Positions 17,331 through 26,469 of a DNA stretch of 64,000 bases are shown in pieces; the stretch's first letter is position 1, and the number at the start of each line of letters is the position of its first letter. The DNA is from Methylobacterium persicinum (lineage in GTDB: Bacteria; Pseudomonadota; Alphaproteobacteria; Rhizobiales; Beijerinckiaceae). The notes below the pieces were generated by a model that worked only from the letters and a program-made list of their open reading frames with translations, did not search any database and was not told the DNA's origin. Location: positions 248,001 through 312,000 of the forward strand of contig NZ_BPQX01000011.1 of assembly GCF_022179525.1 (NCBI RefSeq), given 5' to 3'. A program made the translations under genes and the position numbers.

Positions 17331-17726
17331 TCAGACGAACTGATTCAAACCAGGTATCGAACCGACGATCGGCCCCATGACATCTTCACCAGCTTTCTCG
17401 CGGCCGACGGCGAACAGTTCCTGACCCAGGGGCTGCATCTGGCCCATCGGCACCCCGGCCGCCATCAGCTTCTGGCCCAGCGCCATGACGCCGCCGCCAC
17501 CGAGCATGCCGCCGAGCATGCCCATCAGGCCACCGCCGCCACCGGCCTCACCCGCATTCGCGTCGGCGACCAGGGTGTCGGAACCGGGCAGCGCCGCCAT
17601 CAGCTGACTCACCTGAGGCTCCGGCCCCTCCTTCTGCAGGAAGGCGAGGATGTGGCCGACGGCGGTCTGGGCAGTCGCGGCATCGAGCCCCGTGCGGGCA
17701 CAGACGCGGGCGAGCAATTCTTCCAT
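17331..17726 (-). CDS. DUF2267/DUF2780-like protein with glycine-rich linker
   Basis: A 131-residue protein. The N-terminal helical part (MEELLARVCARTGLDAATAQTAVGHILAFLQKEG) resembles proteins annotated as DUF2267 or DUF2780. A Gly/Met-rich loop (GEAGGGGGLMGMLGGMLGGGG) follows, then a C-terminal stretch closing GPIVGSIPGLNQFV. The glycine-rich middle is typical of this family in Methylobacterium. Its function is unknown; no signal peptide. A start 13 codons upstream at 17765 is also possible. Confidence 0.72.
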   Translation of the reverse strand: MEELLARVCARTGLDAATAQTAVGHILAFLQKEGPEPQVSQLMAALPGSDTLVADANAGEAGGGGGLMGMLGGMLGGGGVMALGQKLMAAGVPMGQMQPLGQELFAVGREKAGEDVMGPIVGSIPGLNQFV

Positions 17727-17947
17727 GGGGCGATGTCTCGATTGGAGGAGGTCCAAACTGTCCATCCCCCGTGCCACCTTGGAAATCAAGCGCGCGGGGC
17801 ATTGCAACCTCGGCGAGCAGCCGTCTGCGGCCTTCCACCCGGATCCGCCGCGACACCCGCCTCCCTCGCCAAGGCGCGCCATCTCCGGTAGACCGGACTA
17901 TCGTTTCGAACCGTTCCAGCGAGGGACGGCGGGGAGGTTTTCGCACG

Positions 17948-18691
17948 ATGCGGGTCGGACTGTTCGTGCCGTGTTACGTCGACGCCTTCGAACCTGAGGT
18001 CGGCATCGCCACCCTCGAGTTGCTCGAGCGTCTCGGCTGCACCGTCGAGTATCCGTTCGACCAGACGTGCTGCGGCCAGCCGATGGCCAATACCGGCTGC
18101 CATGCCGAGGCGGCGGCCACCGAGGCCCTGTTCGTCGAGAATTTTTCCGGGTTCGACTACGTCGTCGCGCCCTCGGGCTCCTGCGTCCACCATGTCCGGA
18201 CGCACCTCACCGCCATCCCGCAGACGGACGAGGTGAAGAAGGTCCGGGCGAACACCTTCGAACTCGTGGAATTCCTGCACGACGTCCTGAAGGTCGAAGA
18301 GCTGCCCTGGGCCGAATTCCCCCATAAGGTCGCCTATCACGGCAACTGCAATGCCCTGCGGGGCATCGGCCATGCCAGGCCTTCGGAGATCGTCAAGCCG
18401 TTCTTCTCGAAGCCGCTTGATCTCCTGCGCCTCGTGAAGGGCGTCGAGATCGTGGACATCGCGAGGCCGGACGAGTGCTGCGGCTTCGGCGGCACCTTCT
18501 CGGTCTTCGAGCCGGCGGTCTCCGCCAAGATGGGCTACGACAAGGTGGCCGATCAGAACCGGGCCGGCGCCGCATACGTCGTCTCGGCCGATTCGTCCTG
18601 CATGATGCACCAGAAGGGCTGTGCCGAACGCCTCGGCCTGCCGCTCCGGTACATTCATATTGCCCAGGTGCTGAACGGGGCCACCGCATGA
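17948..18691 (+). CDS. lutA: lactate utilisation protein A, (Fe-S)-binding subunit
   Basis: A 247-residue protein with two CCG cysteine motifs (CCGQPMANTGC near residue 40 and CCGFGGTFSV near 180). It is the LutA/YkgE-type subunit of the three-part L-lactate oxidase LutABC, a cytoplasmic iron-sulphur complex that oxidises L-lactate to pyruvate. The next gene overlaps it by 4 nt (ATGA) and the third follows the same way, giving a coupled lutABC operon. This lactate lutA is unrelated to the lanthanide-transport gene also called lutA at 37.4-38.6 kb. No lactate permease is adjacent. Confidence 0.95.
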   Translation: MRVGLFVPCYVDAFEPEVGIATLELLERLGCTVEYPFDQTCCGQPMANTGCHAEAAATEALFVENFSGFDYVVAPSGSCVHHVRTHLTAIPQTDEVKKVRANTFELVEFLHDVLKVEELPWAEFPHKVAYHGNCNALRGIGHARPSEIVKPFFSKPLDLLRLVKGVEIVDIARPDECCGFGGTFSVFEPAVSAKMGYDKVADQNRAGAAYVVSADSSCMMHQKGCAERLGLPLRYIHIAQVLNGATA

Positions 18692-20259
18692 GCGCCGACA
18701 ATCTCGATCCGAACATCCGTGACGGCGTGATCCACCCGGAGGTCCGGCCGCCGGACGACGAGAGCGAGCGCGATCAGGACGGGCGCCGTCTTCGCCATGC
18801 GGAAGGGGCCTCCAAGCCCGTGCGCGCCCCCGCCGTCCGCGAACCGCAGCCCCGGGGCGCGAAGATTCGCGGCAACCGGCCGGTGGACCAGGCCGAGGCG
18901 GCGGAACGCTTCCTCGCGGCGCCACTGCATCAGGCGGCCCATGACGAACGCCTGTGGGACCTGCGCAAGAAGCGCGACGTCGCGGCCCACGGCATCCCCG
19001 AATGGGAGGAGCTTCGCGACCTCGCCTCGGAGATCAAGACCCACACCCTGAGCCACCTCGACCGCTACCTCGAGCAGTTCGAGGCGGCGGCCAAGGCGAA
19101 CGGCGTCCACGTCCACTGGGCGGCGGACGGGGCAGAGCACAACCGCATCGTCCTCGACATCCTGCGCCGCCACGAGGCGAAGACGCTGGTGAAGTCCAAG
19201 TCGATGCTCACCGAGGAATGCGGCTTCCGCCACTTCATGGGGGCGGAAGGCATCGAGATCATCGAAACCGATCTTGGCGAGCGCATCCAGCAGCTCGACA
19301 ACGAGGAGCCGAGCCATGTCGTGGCCCCGGCCGTCCACAAGACACGCCTCGACGTGGCGGCAGTCTTCGCCAAGACCCTGGGCACCGATCCCGACAACGA
19401 CGACGCCCATTACCTCGCCGAGCGGCAGCGCGAGACGACGCGGCCCTACATCCTGAACGCGGATGCCGGCATGACCGGCTGCAACTTCGCCATCGCGGAA
19501 ACCGGCAGCGTCGTCACCTGCACCAACGAGGGCAATGCCGACCTGTCGGGCAACGTCCCGCCCCTGCAGATCCATTCGATCGGCATCGAGAAGATCATCC
19601 CGAAGGTCGAGCATCTGGGCGTCTTCATCCGGCTGCTCTCCCGCTCGGCCCTGGGCTCGCCCATCACCCAGTACACCTCGCACTTCCGGGGCCCCCGGAA
19701 GGGCACCGAGATGCACTACGTGCTGGTGGATAACGGCCGCTCGGCCCGGCTCGGGATGGAGGAGTTCTGGACCTCCCTCAAATGCATCCGCTGCGGTGCC
19801 TGCATGAACACCTGCCCGGTCTACCGGCGGTCGGGCGGCCTCTCCTACGGGGCGACCTATGCCGGGCCGATCGGCCTGATCATCGATCCGACCTTCAACA
19901 AGCGGAAGTATTCGACGCTGCCGTTCTCCTCGACGATGAACGGCTCCTGCACCAACGTCTGCCCGGTGAAGATCAACATCCACGAGCAGATCTTCGCGTG
20001 GCGCAAGGTGCTGGTCGAGGAGCATCAGATCCCCGTGCTCAAGCAGGGGATGATGAAGGCCGCGGGCGCGATGCTGTCACGGCCTGCCGCCTACCGGGCC
20101 GCCATCGGCGCGGCCGACTCGGCCCTGAAGGTGCTGCCGCGCTTCGCGGTGTACAATTCCCTCAATACCTGGGGCCGCAAGCGCGAGATGCCCGACGCGC
20201 CCCGCCAGAGCTTCCATGCCTGGTACAAGGAGAACCGCATGAAGGGCGGCAAGGCGTGA
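18688..20259 (+). CDS. lutB: lactate utilisation protein B, iron-sulphur protein
   Basis: A 523-residue LutB/YkgF-type protein. The LUD domain occupies the middle (CGFRHFMGAEGIEIIETDLGER, TGCNFAIAETGSVV). A ferredoxin-like C-terminal region follows with CIRCGACMNTCPVYRR and SCTNVCPVKINI, providing ligands for two [4Fe-4S] clusters. The ATG at 18688 overlaps the lutA stop. The first 60 or so residues are charged and poorly conserved, longer than usual for the family, so an internal start is possible. The complex transfers electrons from lactate, probably toward quinones. Confidence 0.95.
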   Translation: MSADNLDPNIRDGVIHPEVRPPDDESERDQDGRRLRHAEGASKPVRAPAVREPQPRGAKIRGNRPVDQAEAAERFLAAPLHQAAHDERLWDLRKKRDVAAHGIPEWEELRDLASEIKTHTLSHLDRYLEQFEAAAKANGVHVHWAADGAEHNRIVLDILRRHEAKTLVKSKSMLTEECGFRHFMGAEGIEIIETDLGERIQQLDNEEPSHVVAPAVHKTRLDVAAVFAKTLGTDPDNDDAHYLAERQRETTRPYILNADAGMTGCNFAIAETGSVVTCTNEGNADLSGNVPPLQIHSIGIEKIIPKVEHLGVFIRLLSRSALGSPITQYTSHFRGPRKGTEMHYVLVDNGRSARLGMEEFWTSLKCIRCGACMNTCPVYRRSGGLSYGATYAGPIGLIIDPTFNKRKYSTLPFSSTMNGSCTNVCPVKINIHEQIFAWRKVLVEEHQIPVLKQGMMKAAGAMLSRPAAYRAAIGAADSALKVLPRFAVYNSLNTWGRKREMPDAPRQSFHAWYKENRMKGGKA

Positions 20260-20852
20260 GCGCCCGCGACTCCATCCTCGCCTCGATCCGGGCCAACCGC
20301 CCGGCCGGGGATTATCCGCTGCCGGACGTGCCGCTCTTCCCGCCCCTCGTCGGCGACGATCTGGTGGCCGAGTTCGGCGAGCGGCTGAAGCGCATGGGCG
20401 GCCTCGTCTGCGAGGCCGGGGCGGACGATCCCCTCGCCGGGGTGCGCGAGCGCCTCGCGGGGGCGAAGGTGCTCGCCTCGGCGGCGCCGGAGGTGACCGG
20501 CAACCGCAACCTCGCGGCCGTCGCCCGCGCGCAGGACGTGGACGACGTGGACGTGGCCGTGGTCCGGGCGGTGTTCGGCATCGCGGAAACGGGTTCCGTG
20601 CTGTTCACGCAGGACGAACTCGTCGTGAACTCGGTGGCCTACCTCGCGCAGCACCTCGTGGTGCTCCTCGACCCCGCCGACATCCTGCCCAACGTGCAGG
20701 CAGCCTACCGCCGGCCGGAGTTCGGGCGGGCAGCCTATGCCGTGCTGCATACGGGCCCGTCGGCCACCGCCGACATCGAGGGTGTGCTGATCCACGGGGC
20801 TCAGGGCGTCCGCTCCCTGACGGTGGTGCTTCTGCCGCGGGCAAAAGCCTGA
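20256..20852 (+). CDS. lutC: lactate utilisation protein C, LUD domain
   Basis: A 198-residue LutC/YkgG-type protein consisting of one LUD domain. Recognisable segments are VFGIAETGSVLFTQDE, NSVAYLAQHLVVLLDPADILPN and GPSATADIEGVLIHGAQGVRSLTVVLL. The GTG start at 20256 overlaps the lutB stop by 4 nt, completing the coupled lutABC lactate operon. Confidence 0.95.
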   Translation: MSARDSILASIRANRPAGDYPLPDVPLFPPLVGDDLVAEFGERLKRMGGLVCEAGADDPLAGVRERLAGAKVLASAAPEVTGNRNLAAVARAQDVDDVDVAVVRAVFGIAETGSVLFTQDELVVNSVAYLAQHLVVLLDPADILPNVQAAYRRPEFGRAAYAVLHTGPSATADIEGVLIHGAQGVRSLTVVLLPRAKA

Positions 20853-20946
20853 CGGGGCGACGCTATTTCGGGCAGCACGAAGCGGAACCGTAACGGGGCA
20901 GGCCGCTTTGCCGTGGTGGGAAGACCACGACAGCAGAGAGTCCGCG

Positions 20947-21807
20947 ATGCGCTATACGCTGGGTTGCAGCCTGTCCTACAACATCCTGGCGGACACGACG
21001 TTCATCTTTAATCTTGAAGTCGCGAAGCTGAAGAGCGTCGAGATCATCAGCGAGAGCCTGGTCCTGGCGCCCGATCTCAAACGTGAGATCTACATCCACC
21101 CCGACACGCAGAACCGCTACCTGGGGGTGAACGTACCCACCGGGCCGTTCTCCCTGGAATACCAAGCGGAGGTCGATCTCACCGTCCACCGGTGCGACCC
21201 GGCGACGATCCAAGAGACGCCGGTCGCCAAGCTGCCGATCGACATTCTGCCCTATCTCCTGCCGAGCCGTTTCGTGTCCTCCGACCGCCTGACGCCCTTC
21301 GCCCAGGCGGAGTTCGGGGCCCTGCCGAAGGGCCACCAGCGGGTCAACGCGATCTGCAACTGGATCCACGATCACCTCGCCTACCAGCCCGGCGCCAGCG
21401 ACGAGCAGACCACCGCTGACGAGAGCCTGCTGAAGCGGGCGGGCGTCTGCCGGGACTTCGCCCATCTCGGCACGGCCTTCTGCCGGGCGCTGGGCATCCC
21501 GGCGCGGTTCGTGAGCTGCTACGCCCACGGCCTCGTGCCGAGCGACTTCCACGCGGTGTTCGAGGCCTATCTCGATGGGCGCTGGTGGCTGTTCGACGCG
21601 ACGAGGCAGGCCGACCCGGACGGCCTCGTGCGCATCGGCGTTGGCCGGGACGCGGCCGAGATCGCCTTCTCGACGCCCTACGGCAACATGCAGCCCGTCA
21701 ACCAGCAGATCCGCATCCAGCGCTCTGACGGCCAAGGCAGCCCGATGCCGCGCACCGTCGATGCCATCTCGACGGAAGTGCCCGCCCCCCACGCCGGGGC
21801 CGCGTAG
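20947..21807 (+). CDS. transglutaminase-like family protein
   Basis: A 286-residue protein of the bacterial transglutaminase-like cysteine protease family. The catalytic triad is visible: Cys in AGVCRDFAHLGTAFCRALG, His in DFHAVFEAYLDG and Asp in WWLFDATR. The beta-rich N-terminus (MRYTLGCSLSYNILADTTFIFN) is typical of the subgroup. No signal peptide. Such proteins are often paired with alpha-E or ATP-grasp partners, none of which is present here. The ATG at 20947 was chosen since conserved sequence begins immediately after it. Confidence 0.92.
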   Translation: MRYTLGCSLSYNILADTTFIFNLEVAKLKSVEIISESLVLAPDLKREIYIHPDTQNRYLGVNVPTGPFSLEYQAEVDLTVHRCDPATIQETPVAKLPIDILPYLLPSRFVSSDRLTPFAQAEFGALPKGHQRVNAICNWIHDHLAYQPGASDEQTTADESLLKRAGVCRDFAHLGTAFCRALGIPARFVSCYAHGLVPSDFHAVFEAYLDGRWWLFDATRQADPDGLVRIGVGRDAAEIAFSTPYGNMQPVNQQIRIQRSDGQGSPMPRTVDAISTEVPAPHAGAA

Positions 21808-22227
21808 GCACCTTCAACCCATCGCCGTCATTGCAAGCGAAGCGAAGCAATCCAGGGCAGAGGGACTCCTCAGAAGGTGGCGGCTTCTTGGATTCCGTCC
21901 CTGCATTCGCAATGACGGCGGGAGACCACAGGCGCCAGTCACCCGCGACCCTCGTGCTTTCCCAGCCCCGAAAGCGTGGCTGTGGCGGGGTCGCAACACC
22001 GCAAAAGCATCCCGGCACTGCCCCCGATCCTGCGCGTGGGCGCCGCGATCCCGCCATAGTCCAAGCCCACTTCGGCACCCGCGGTAAACGGCAGTCTTGC
22101 CAAAGATTTACCGAGTACAAAAGTCAGCCTCCGAAGAGAGCGGACAGGGATCGGCGCATCGCCGTGAGCGATGGGCCGCGCCGCGCTGTCCCCTCCGAGA
22201 GGGCGAAGCGAAGCTGCGGTGTTGGTC
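21808..22227. other. 420-bp intergenic region before ilvD
   Basis: The region contains a palindromic REP-like element (21826-21918, listed separately) and about 300 bp in which I find no convincing gene. Open frames there have poor codon bias. The ilvD promoter and leader should lie in 22000-22227; no leader peptide or attenuator was recognised. Confidence 0.5.
21826..21918. repeat. REP-like palindromic intergenic element, copy 1
   Basis: It begins CGTCATTGCAAGCGAAGCG and ends with GCAATGACG, so the ends are inverted copies of each other. It shares its arms with elements at 29801, 53974 and 62451. Confidence 0.8.
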
Positions 22228-23958
22228 ATGGACGCGCGTTTGAACGACAAGTCGAAGCTGCCGAGCCGCCACGTGACCGAGGGGCCGGACCGCGCCCCCC
22301 ACCGCTCGTACCTCTACGCCATGGGCCTGACCCGTGAGCAGATTCACCAGCCGCTGGTCGGCGTCGCCTCGTGCTGGAACGAGGCCGCGCCCTGCAACAT
22401 CTCGCTGATGCGCCAAGCGCAGGCGGTGAAAAAGGGCGTCGCCGCCGCCAGCGGCACGCCGCGCGAATTCTGCACCATCACCGTCACCGACGGCATCGCC
22501 ATGGGCCACGGCGGCATGCGCGCCTCCCTGCCCTCCCGCGAGGTCATTGCCGACTCGGTCGAGCTGACCATGCGCGGCCATGCCTACGACGCCCTCGTCG
22601 GGCTCGCCGGCTGCGACAAGTCCCTGCCGGGCATGATGATGGCGATGGTGCGCCTCAACGTGCCGTCGATCTTCATCTACGGCGGTTCGATCCTGCCCGG
22701 CTCGTTCCGGGGCAAGCCTGTGACCGTGCAGGACCTGTTCGAGGCCGTGGGCAAGGTCGCCGTGGGCGACATGAGCCTGGAGGACCTCGACGAGTTGGAG
22801 CAGGTCGCCTGTCCGTCGGCCGGGGCCTGCGGCGCGCAGTTCACCGCCAACACGATGGCGACGGTATCCGAGGCCATCGGCCTTGCCCTGCCCTACTCGG
22901 CCGGCGCCCCGGCGCCCTACGAGATCCGCGACAAGTTCTGCGCCACCGCGGGCGAGAAGGTGATGGAGCTGCTCGCCAAGCAGATCCGCCCCCGGGACAT
23001 CGTGACCCGCAAGGCCCTGGAGAACGCCGCCGCCACGGTGGCGGCCTCTGGCGGCTCGACCAACGCCGCGCTTCACCTGCCGGCCATCGCCCATGAATGC
23101 GGCATCGAGTTCACGCTGTTCGACGTCGCCGAGATCTTCCGGCGCACGCCGTATATCGCCGACCTCAAGCCCGGCGGGCGCTACGTTGCCAAGGACATGT
23201 TCGAGGTCGGCGGCATCCCGCTGCTGATGAAGACCCTCTTGGACCACGGCTTCCTGCACGGCGACTGCCTGACCGTCACCGGCCGGACCATCGCCGAGAA
23301 CCTGGAGAAGGTCGGTTGGAACCCCGACCAGGACGTGGTGCGCCCGGCCAACCAGCCGATCACCCCGACCGGCGGCGTCGTCGGCCTGAAGGGCAACCTC
23401 GCCCCCGAGGGCGCGATCGTGAAGGTCGCCGGAATGCCGCAGGAGGCGCAGGTCTTCACCGGCCCGGCCCGGGTGTTCGACGGCGAGGAGGCCTGCTTCG
23501 CGGCCGTGCAGTCCCGCTCCTACAAGGAAGGCGACGTGCTGGTCATCCGCTACGAGGGGCCGCGCGGCGGCCCCGGCATGCGCGAGATGCTCTCCACCAC
23601 CGCTGCCCTCTACGGCCAGGGCATGGGCTCGAAGGTCGCCCTCATCACCGACGGGCGGTTCTCCGGCGCCACCCGCGGCTTCTGCGTCGGCCATGTCGGG
23701 CCCGAGGCTGCCGTCGGCGGCCCCATCGGCCTGCTCAAGGACGGCGACATGATCACCCTCAACGCCATCGACGGCACGTTGTCGGTGGCCCTGAGCGACG
23801 AGGAACTGGCCGAGCGCCGCAAGGCGTGGGCGCCGCGGACGAACGCCGCGACCTCCGGCTATCTCTGGAAATACGCGCAGCAGGTCGGCCCCGCTCTGCA
23901 CGGCGCCGTCACCCATCCGGGTGGGGCGCAGGAGACGGAGAGCTATGCTGACGTCTAG
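22228..23958 (+). CDS. ilvD: dihydroxy-acid dehydratase
   Basis: A 576-residue iron-sulphur dehydratase. It converts 2,3-dihydroxy-isovalerate or 2,3-dihydroxy-3-methylvalerate to the 2-keto acids of valine and isoleucine synthesis. Cluster-ligand cysteines lie in GLAGCDKSLPG and ACPSAGACGAQFTANTM. The C-terminal signature GRFSGATRGFCVGHVGPEA is present. Length matches bacterial IlvD. The ATG at 22228 gives the usual MDARLNDKSKLPSR-type start. The 3' end overlaps the start of the Sel1 protein by 14 nt. A related sugar-acid dehydratase is a less likely alternative given the close match to IlvD. Confidence 0.96.
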   Translation: MDARLNDKSKLPSRHVTEGPDRAPHRSYLYAMGLTREQIHQPLVGVASCWNEAAPCNISLMRQAQAVKKGVAAASGTPREFCTITVTDGIAMGHGGMRASLPSREVIADSVELTMRGHAYDALVGLAGCDKSLPGMMMAMVRLNVPSIFIYGGSILPGSFRGKPVTVQDLFEAVGKVAVGDMSLEDLDELEQVACPSAGACGAQFTANTMATVSEAIGLALPYSAGAPAPYEIRDKFCATAGEKVMELLAKQIRPRDIVTRKALENAAATVAASGGSTNAALHLPAIAHECGIEFTLFDVAEIFRRTPYIADLKPGGRYVAKDMFEVGGIPLLMKTLLDHGFLHGDCLTVTGRTIAENLEKVGWNPDQDVVRPANQPITPTGGVVGLKGNLAPEGAIVKVAGMPQEAQVFTGPARVFDGEEACFAAVQSRSYKEGDVLVIRYEGPRGGPGMREMLSTTAALYGQGMGSKVALITDGRFSGATRGFCVGHVGPEAAVGGPIGLLKDGDMITLNAIDGTLSVALSDEELAERRKAWAPRTNAATSGYLWKYAQQVGPALHGAVTHPGGAQETESYADV

Positions 23959-24823
23959 GGCAGCCCTCAGCCGGTGCGGACCGGCCGGGGCTCCCCCGCG
24001 CCGGCTTCGCACGATCGTCCTCGCGGCCCTGGCCGGCGCCCTGCTCCTGCAGGCCCAGCCCTCGACGGCTCTGGACGCCTTCGTGCGGACACCGGTGCCG
24101 GCGGCGGCCGAGAAGGGCTACCGCTCGGCACGGGAAGCCCTGCGGGCCGGGGTGCGCGAGTACAATGCGGGCGACAAGGAAGGCGCCGCCCGCGCCCTCG
24201 AATATGCCGCCGGCCAGGGCCACGCCCTGGCTTTGTGGAAGCTCGGCCGCATGTATGCCGAGGGCGACGGCGTGCCCCACGACGACCTGAAGGCGTTCGA
24301 GTTCTTCTCACGGATCGCCGACGCCAGCACGGACGAGGGCGACCCGCAGAACGCGGCTGTGACGGGAAGCGCGTTCACCGCGCTCGGCTCGTACTTCCTC
24401 GACGGGATCAAGGGCACCTATGTCCGCCCGAACCCCGAGCGCGCCTACGACATGTTCAACTATGCGGCGTCGTATTACGGCGATCCGAACGCGCAGTACA
24501 ACCTCGCCCGGCTCTATCTCGACGGCAACGGCGTCGAGGCGGATCCCCGGCAGGCGGCCCGGTGGTTCAACCTCGCGGCTGAAAAGGGGCATCACCCGGC
24601 CCAGGCGCTGCTCGGCGACATGCTGGTCAACGGCGCCGGCGGCGTGCCGCAGCAGCGCGTCAGGGGCCTCGTCTGGCTCACCCTGGCCCGGGACGGGGCC
24701 CAGGGGCGCAAGGACGACTGGATTGTGGCCCTCTACGACAAGAACTGGGCCGCCGCGAGCCAGGACGACCGGAACGACGCGCAGACGCAGCTCCAGACCG
24801 TGGGGTCGATCAAGCGGCGGTGA
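23945..24823 (+). CDS. exported Sel1-repeat (TPR-like) protein
   Basis: A 292-residue protein whose signal-like N-terminus (LRTIVLAALAGALLLQAQPSTALD) is followed by three or four Sel1-like repeats. Recognisable repeats are AAGQGHALALWKLGRMYAEG, SYYGDPNAQYNLARLYLDGN and EKGHHPAQALLGDMLVNGAG. Sel1 proteins usually scaffold protein complexes. The ATG at 23945 lies inside the ilvD coding end, so the two are probably translationally coupled. In Rhizobiales such proteins have been linked to exopolysaccharide regulation (ExoR type), but this one is too diverged to assign. Confidence 0.9.
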   Translation: MLTSRAALSRCGPAGAPPRRLRTIVLAALAGALLLQAQPSTALDAFVRTPVPAAAEKGYRSAREALRAGVREYNAGDKEGAARALEYAAGQGHALALWKLGRMYAEGDGVPHDDLKAFEFFSRIADASTDEGDPQNAAVTGSAFTALGSYFLDGIKGTYVRPNPERAYDMFNYAASYYGDPNAQYNLARLYLDGNGVEADPRQAARWFNLAAEKGHHPAQALLGDMLVNGAGGVPQQRVRGLVWLTLARDGAQGRKDDWIVALYDKNWAAASQDDRNDAQTQLQTVGSIKRR

Positions 24824-24911
24824 GGGTTGGCCGGCGGACGCGGTGAGAAACGCCGACCCGGCGATCCCACCCCCACGCCGAATGAGGCCGGGGGTGAGAT
24901 CCATCGTGAAA

Positions 24912-24935
24912 CCCTCCCCCGCAGTGGGGGGAGGG
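24912..24935. terminator. GC-rich hairpin between convergent genes
   Basis: CCCTCCCCC (24912-24920), loop GCAGTG, then GGGGGAGGG (24927-24935): nine perfect base pairs. It is located in the gap between the convergent Sel1 and GST genes. There is no U-tract, so either a factor-independent terminator of the GC-rich type or part of a dispersed repeat. Confidence 0.5.
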
Positions 24936-24946
24936 AGACCGGGTGG

Positions 24947-25570
24947 TCAGTTCTTGGCCGCCGCGATCGCCGACACGAAGGACGGCCGCTCCAGGATCTT
25001 TGCGACGTAAGCCGCGAGCTTCGGCCAGCGGGAGGCGTCCACCTCGAACTTGATGAGCCGCAGGTTGTGAAAGCTGGTCGCGACCGAAATGTCCGCGATG
25101 CTGAACGCGTTGCCGACCAGATAATCCCCCGTGATCTGACCCTCGAGGTAATCGAAGAGCGGCGGGAAATCCTTGTCGATGGACGCCTGCGCCTTCGCCT
25201 CGTCGCCCGCGGTGTTCATCAGGCGCGGCTTCAGGAAGCGCTCCACGAACGGGACGATGAGGGTGGGGAACAGTTCGACGTCGCCGTACTCGTCGAACCA
25301 AACGGCGCGGCCGAGATCTTTCGCCCCGGTGGGGATCAGGGCGGGCTGTGGGTGCTTGGCTTCGATGTAGTGCACGATGGCGCTGGAATCGGCCAGGAGG
25401 AAGCCATCGTCGTCGAGAGCCGGGATCTTGCCCCGGGGGCTCGCGGCCTGGAATCCGGGATCCTCCGCGTGGAAGGGCACCGGCTTGTGCTCGAACGTGA
25501 CGCCCTTCTCGAATAGGGCGACGAGGACCTTCCTCACGTAGGGCGAGACGCTGGTACCGTAGACGATCAT
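24947..25570 (-). CDS. glutathione S-transferase family protein
   Basis: A 207-residue protein. The N-terminal thioredoxin-like domain has VSPYVRKVLVALFEKGV followed by GKIPALDDDGFLLADSSAI, the conserved cis-Pro and Ser for glutathione binding. An all-helical C-terminal domain ends with ADISVATSFHNLRLIKF. It probably conjugates glutathione to electrophiles or reduces peroxides. It follows xth by 19 nt on the same strand, so the two are likely one operon. Confidence 0.94.
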   Translation of the reverse strand: MIVYGTSVSPYVRKVLVALFEKGVTFEHKPVPFHAEDPGFQAASPRGKIPALDDDGFLLADSSAIVHYIEAKHPQPALIPTGAKDLGRAVWFDEYGDVELFPTLIVPFVERFLKPRLMNTAGDEAKAQASIDKDFPPLFDYLEGQITGDYLVGNAFSIADISVATSFHNLRLIKFEVDASRWPKLAAYVAKILERPSFVSAIAAAKN

Positions 25571-25589
25571 CGTATCCTCTGGCTGTCTG

Positions 25590-26384
25590 TCAGGGGGCGG
25601 CAAGCTCGACGGTCACGGGGACGTGGTCGGAGGGCTTGTCCAGCCCGCGGAGATGCTTCTGCACCGAGGCGGAGATAAGTCGGTCGGCGGCCTGCGGCGA
25701 GAGCAGCAGATGATCGATGCGGATTCCCTGGTTCCGCGACCAGCATCCGGCCTGATAATCCCAGAACGTGTAGAGCCCGTCCCGGGGGTCGCAGGCGCGC
25801 AGGCCGTCCGTGTAGCCCTCCGCCAGGAGAGCGCGGAAGGCGGCGCGGGAGGGTTGCAGGAACAGGGCGTCGCTGCGCCACGCCTCCGGATCCGCTGCAT
25901 CGGCGGGCTCGGGGATGACGTTATAATCGCCCGCGAGCACCACCGGGATCTCAGCCTGCGCCAGGGCGCGGGCGTGGAGGCGCAGCCGTTCGAGGAAGGC
26001 GAGCTTGTACGGGTATTTCGGGCTGTCGACGGGGTTGCCGTTCGGCAGATAGATCGAGGCGACGCGCACCGGCGAGGCACCCTCCCCCGTGACGAGGGCC
26101 TCGATGTAGCGGGCCTGCACATCCTCCTCGTCGCCCGGCAGGCCGCGGCGGATCTCGGACATGGCGAGCGGTGCCCGCACCAGAAGGGCGACGCCGTTAT
26201 AGGCCTTCTGCCCGAGGGTCTCGACGGCGTAGCCCGCCGCTTCGACCTCCGCCCGGGGAAAGGCTTCGTCCTGGCATTTCAGCTCCTGCAGGCAGACAAC
26301 GTCCGGCTTCGCCTCGTCGAGGAAGCCGAGCAGGTGCGGAAGCCGCTGCTTGATCGAGTTGACGTTCCAAGTGGTGATGCGCAT
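25590..26384 (-). CDS. xth: exodeoxyribonuclease III
   Basis: A 264-residue AP endonuclease/3' exonuclease. Diagnostic motifs are RITTWNVNSIKQRLPHLL, VCLQELKCQDEAFP, VLAGDYNVIPEPAD and the final LDKPSDHVPVTVEL (Asp-His catalytic pair). It removes 3'-blocking groups and cleaves abasic sites in base-excision repair. Length is normal for the family. Its start lies 86 nt from the divergent ceramidase-domain gene. Confidence 0.96.
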   Translation of the reverse strand: MRITTWNVNSIKQRLPHLLGFLDEAKPDVVCLQELKCQDEAFPRAEVEAAGYAVETLGQKAYNGVALLVRAPLAMSEIRRGLPGDEEDVQARYIEALVTGEGASPVRVASIYLPNGNPVDSPKYPYKLAFLERLRLHARALAQAEIPVVLAGDYNVIPEPADAADPEAWRSDALFLQPSRAAFRALLAEGYTDGLRACDPRDGLYTFWDYQAGCWSRNQGIRIDHLLLSPQAADRLISASVQKHLRGLDKPSDHVPVTVELAAP

Positions 26385-26469
26385 CGGCCCTATCCGGCAG
26401 GCGCGCCCGTCATCGGGCCTTCGTGCGCCACTGACAAGCCGTTTCCGATGCCGGCATGGGACGGAGGAG

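Noticed and set aside
22108-24012. Long minus-strand frame opposite ilvD
   Set aside because: Antisense shadow; ilvD carries its cluster-ligand motifs on the plus strand.
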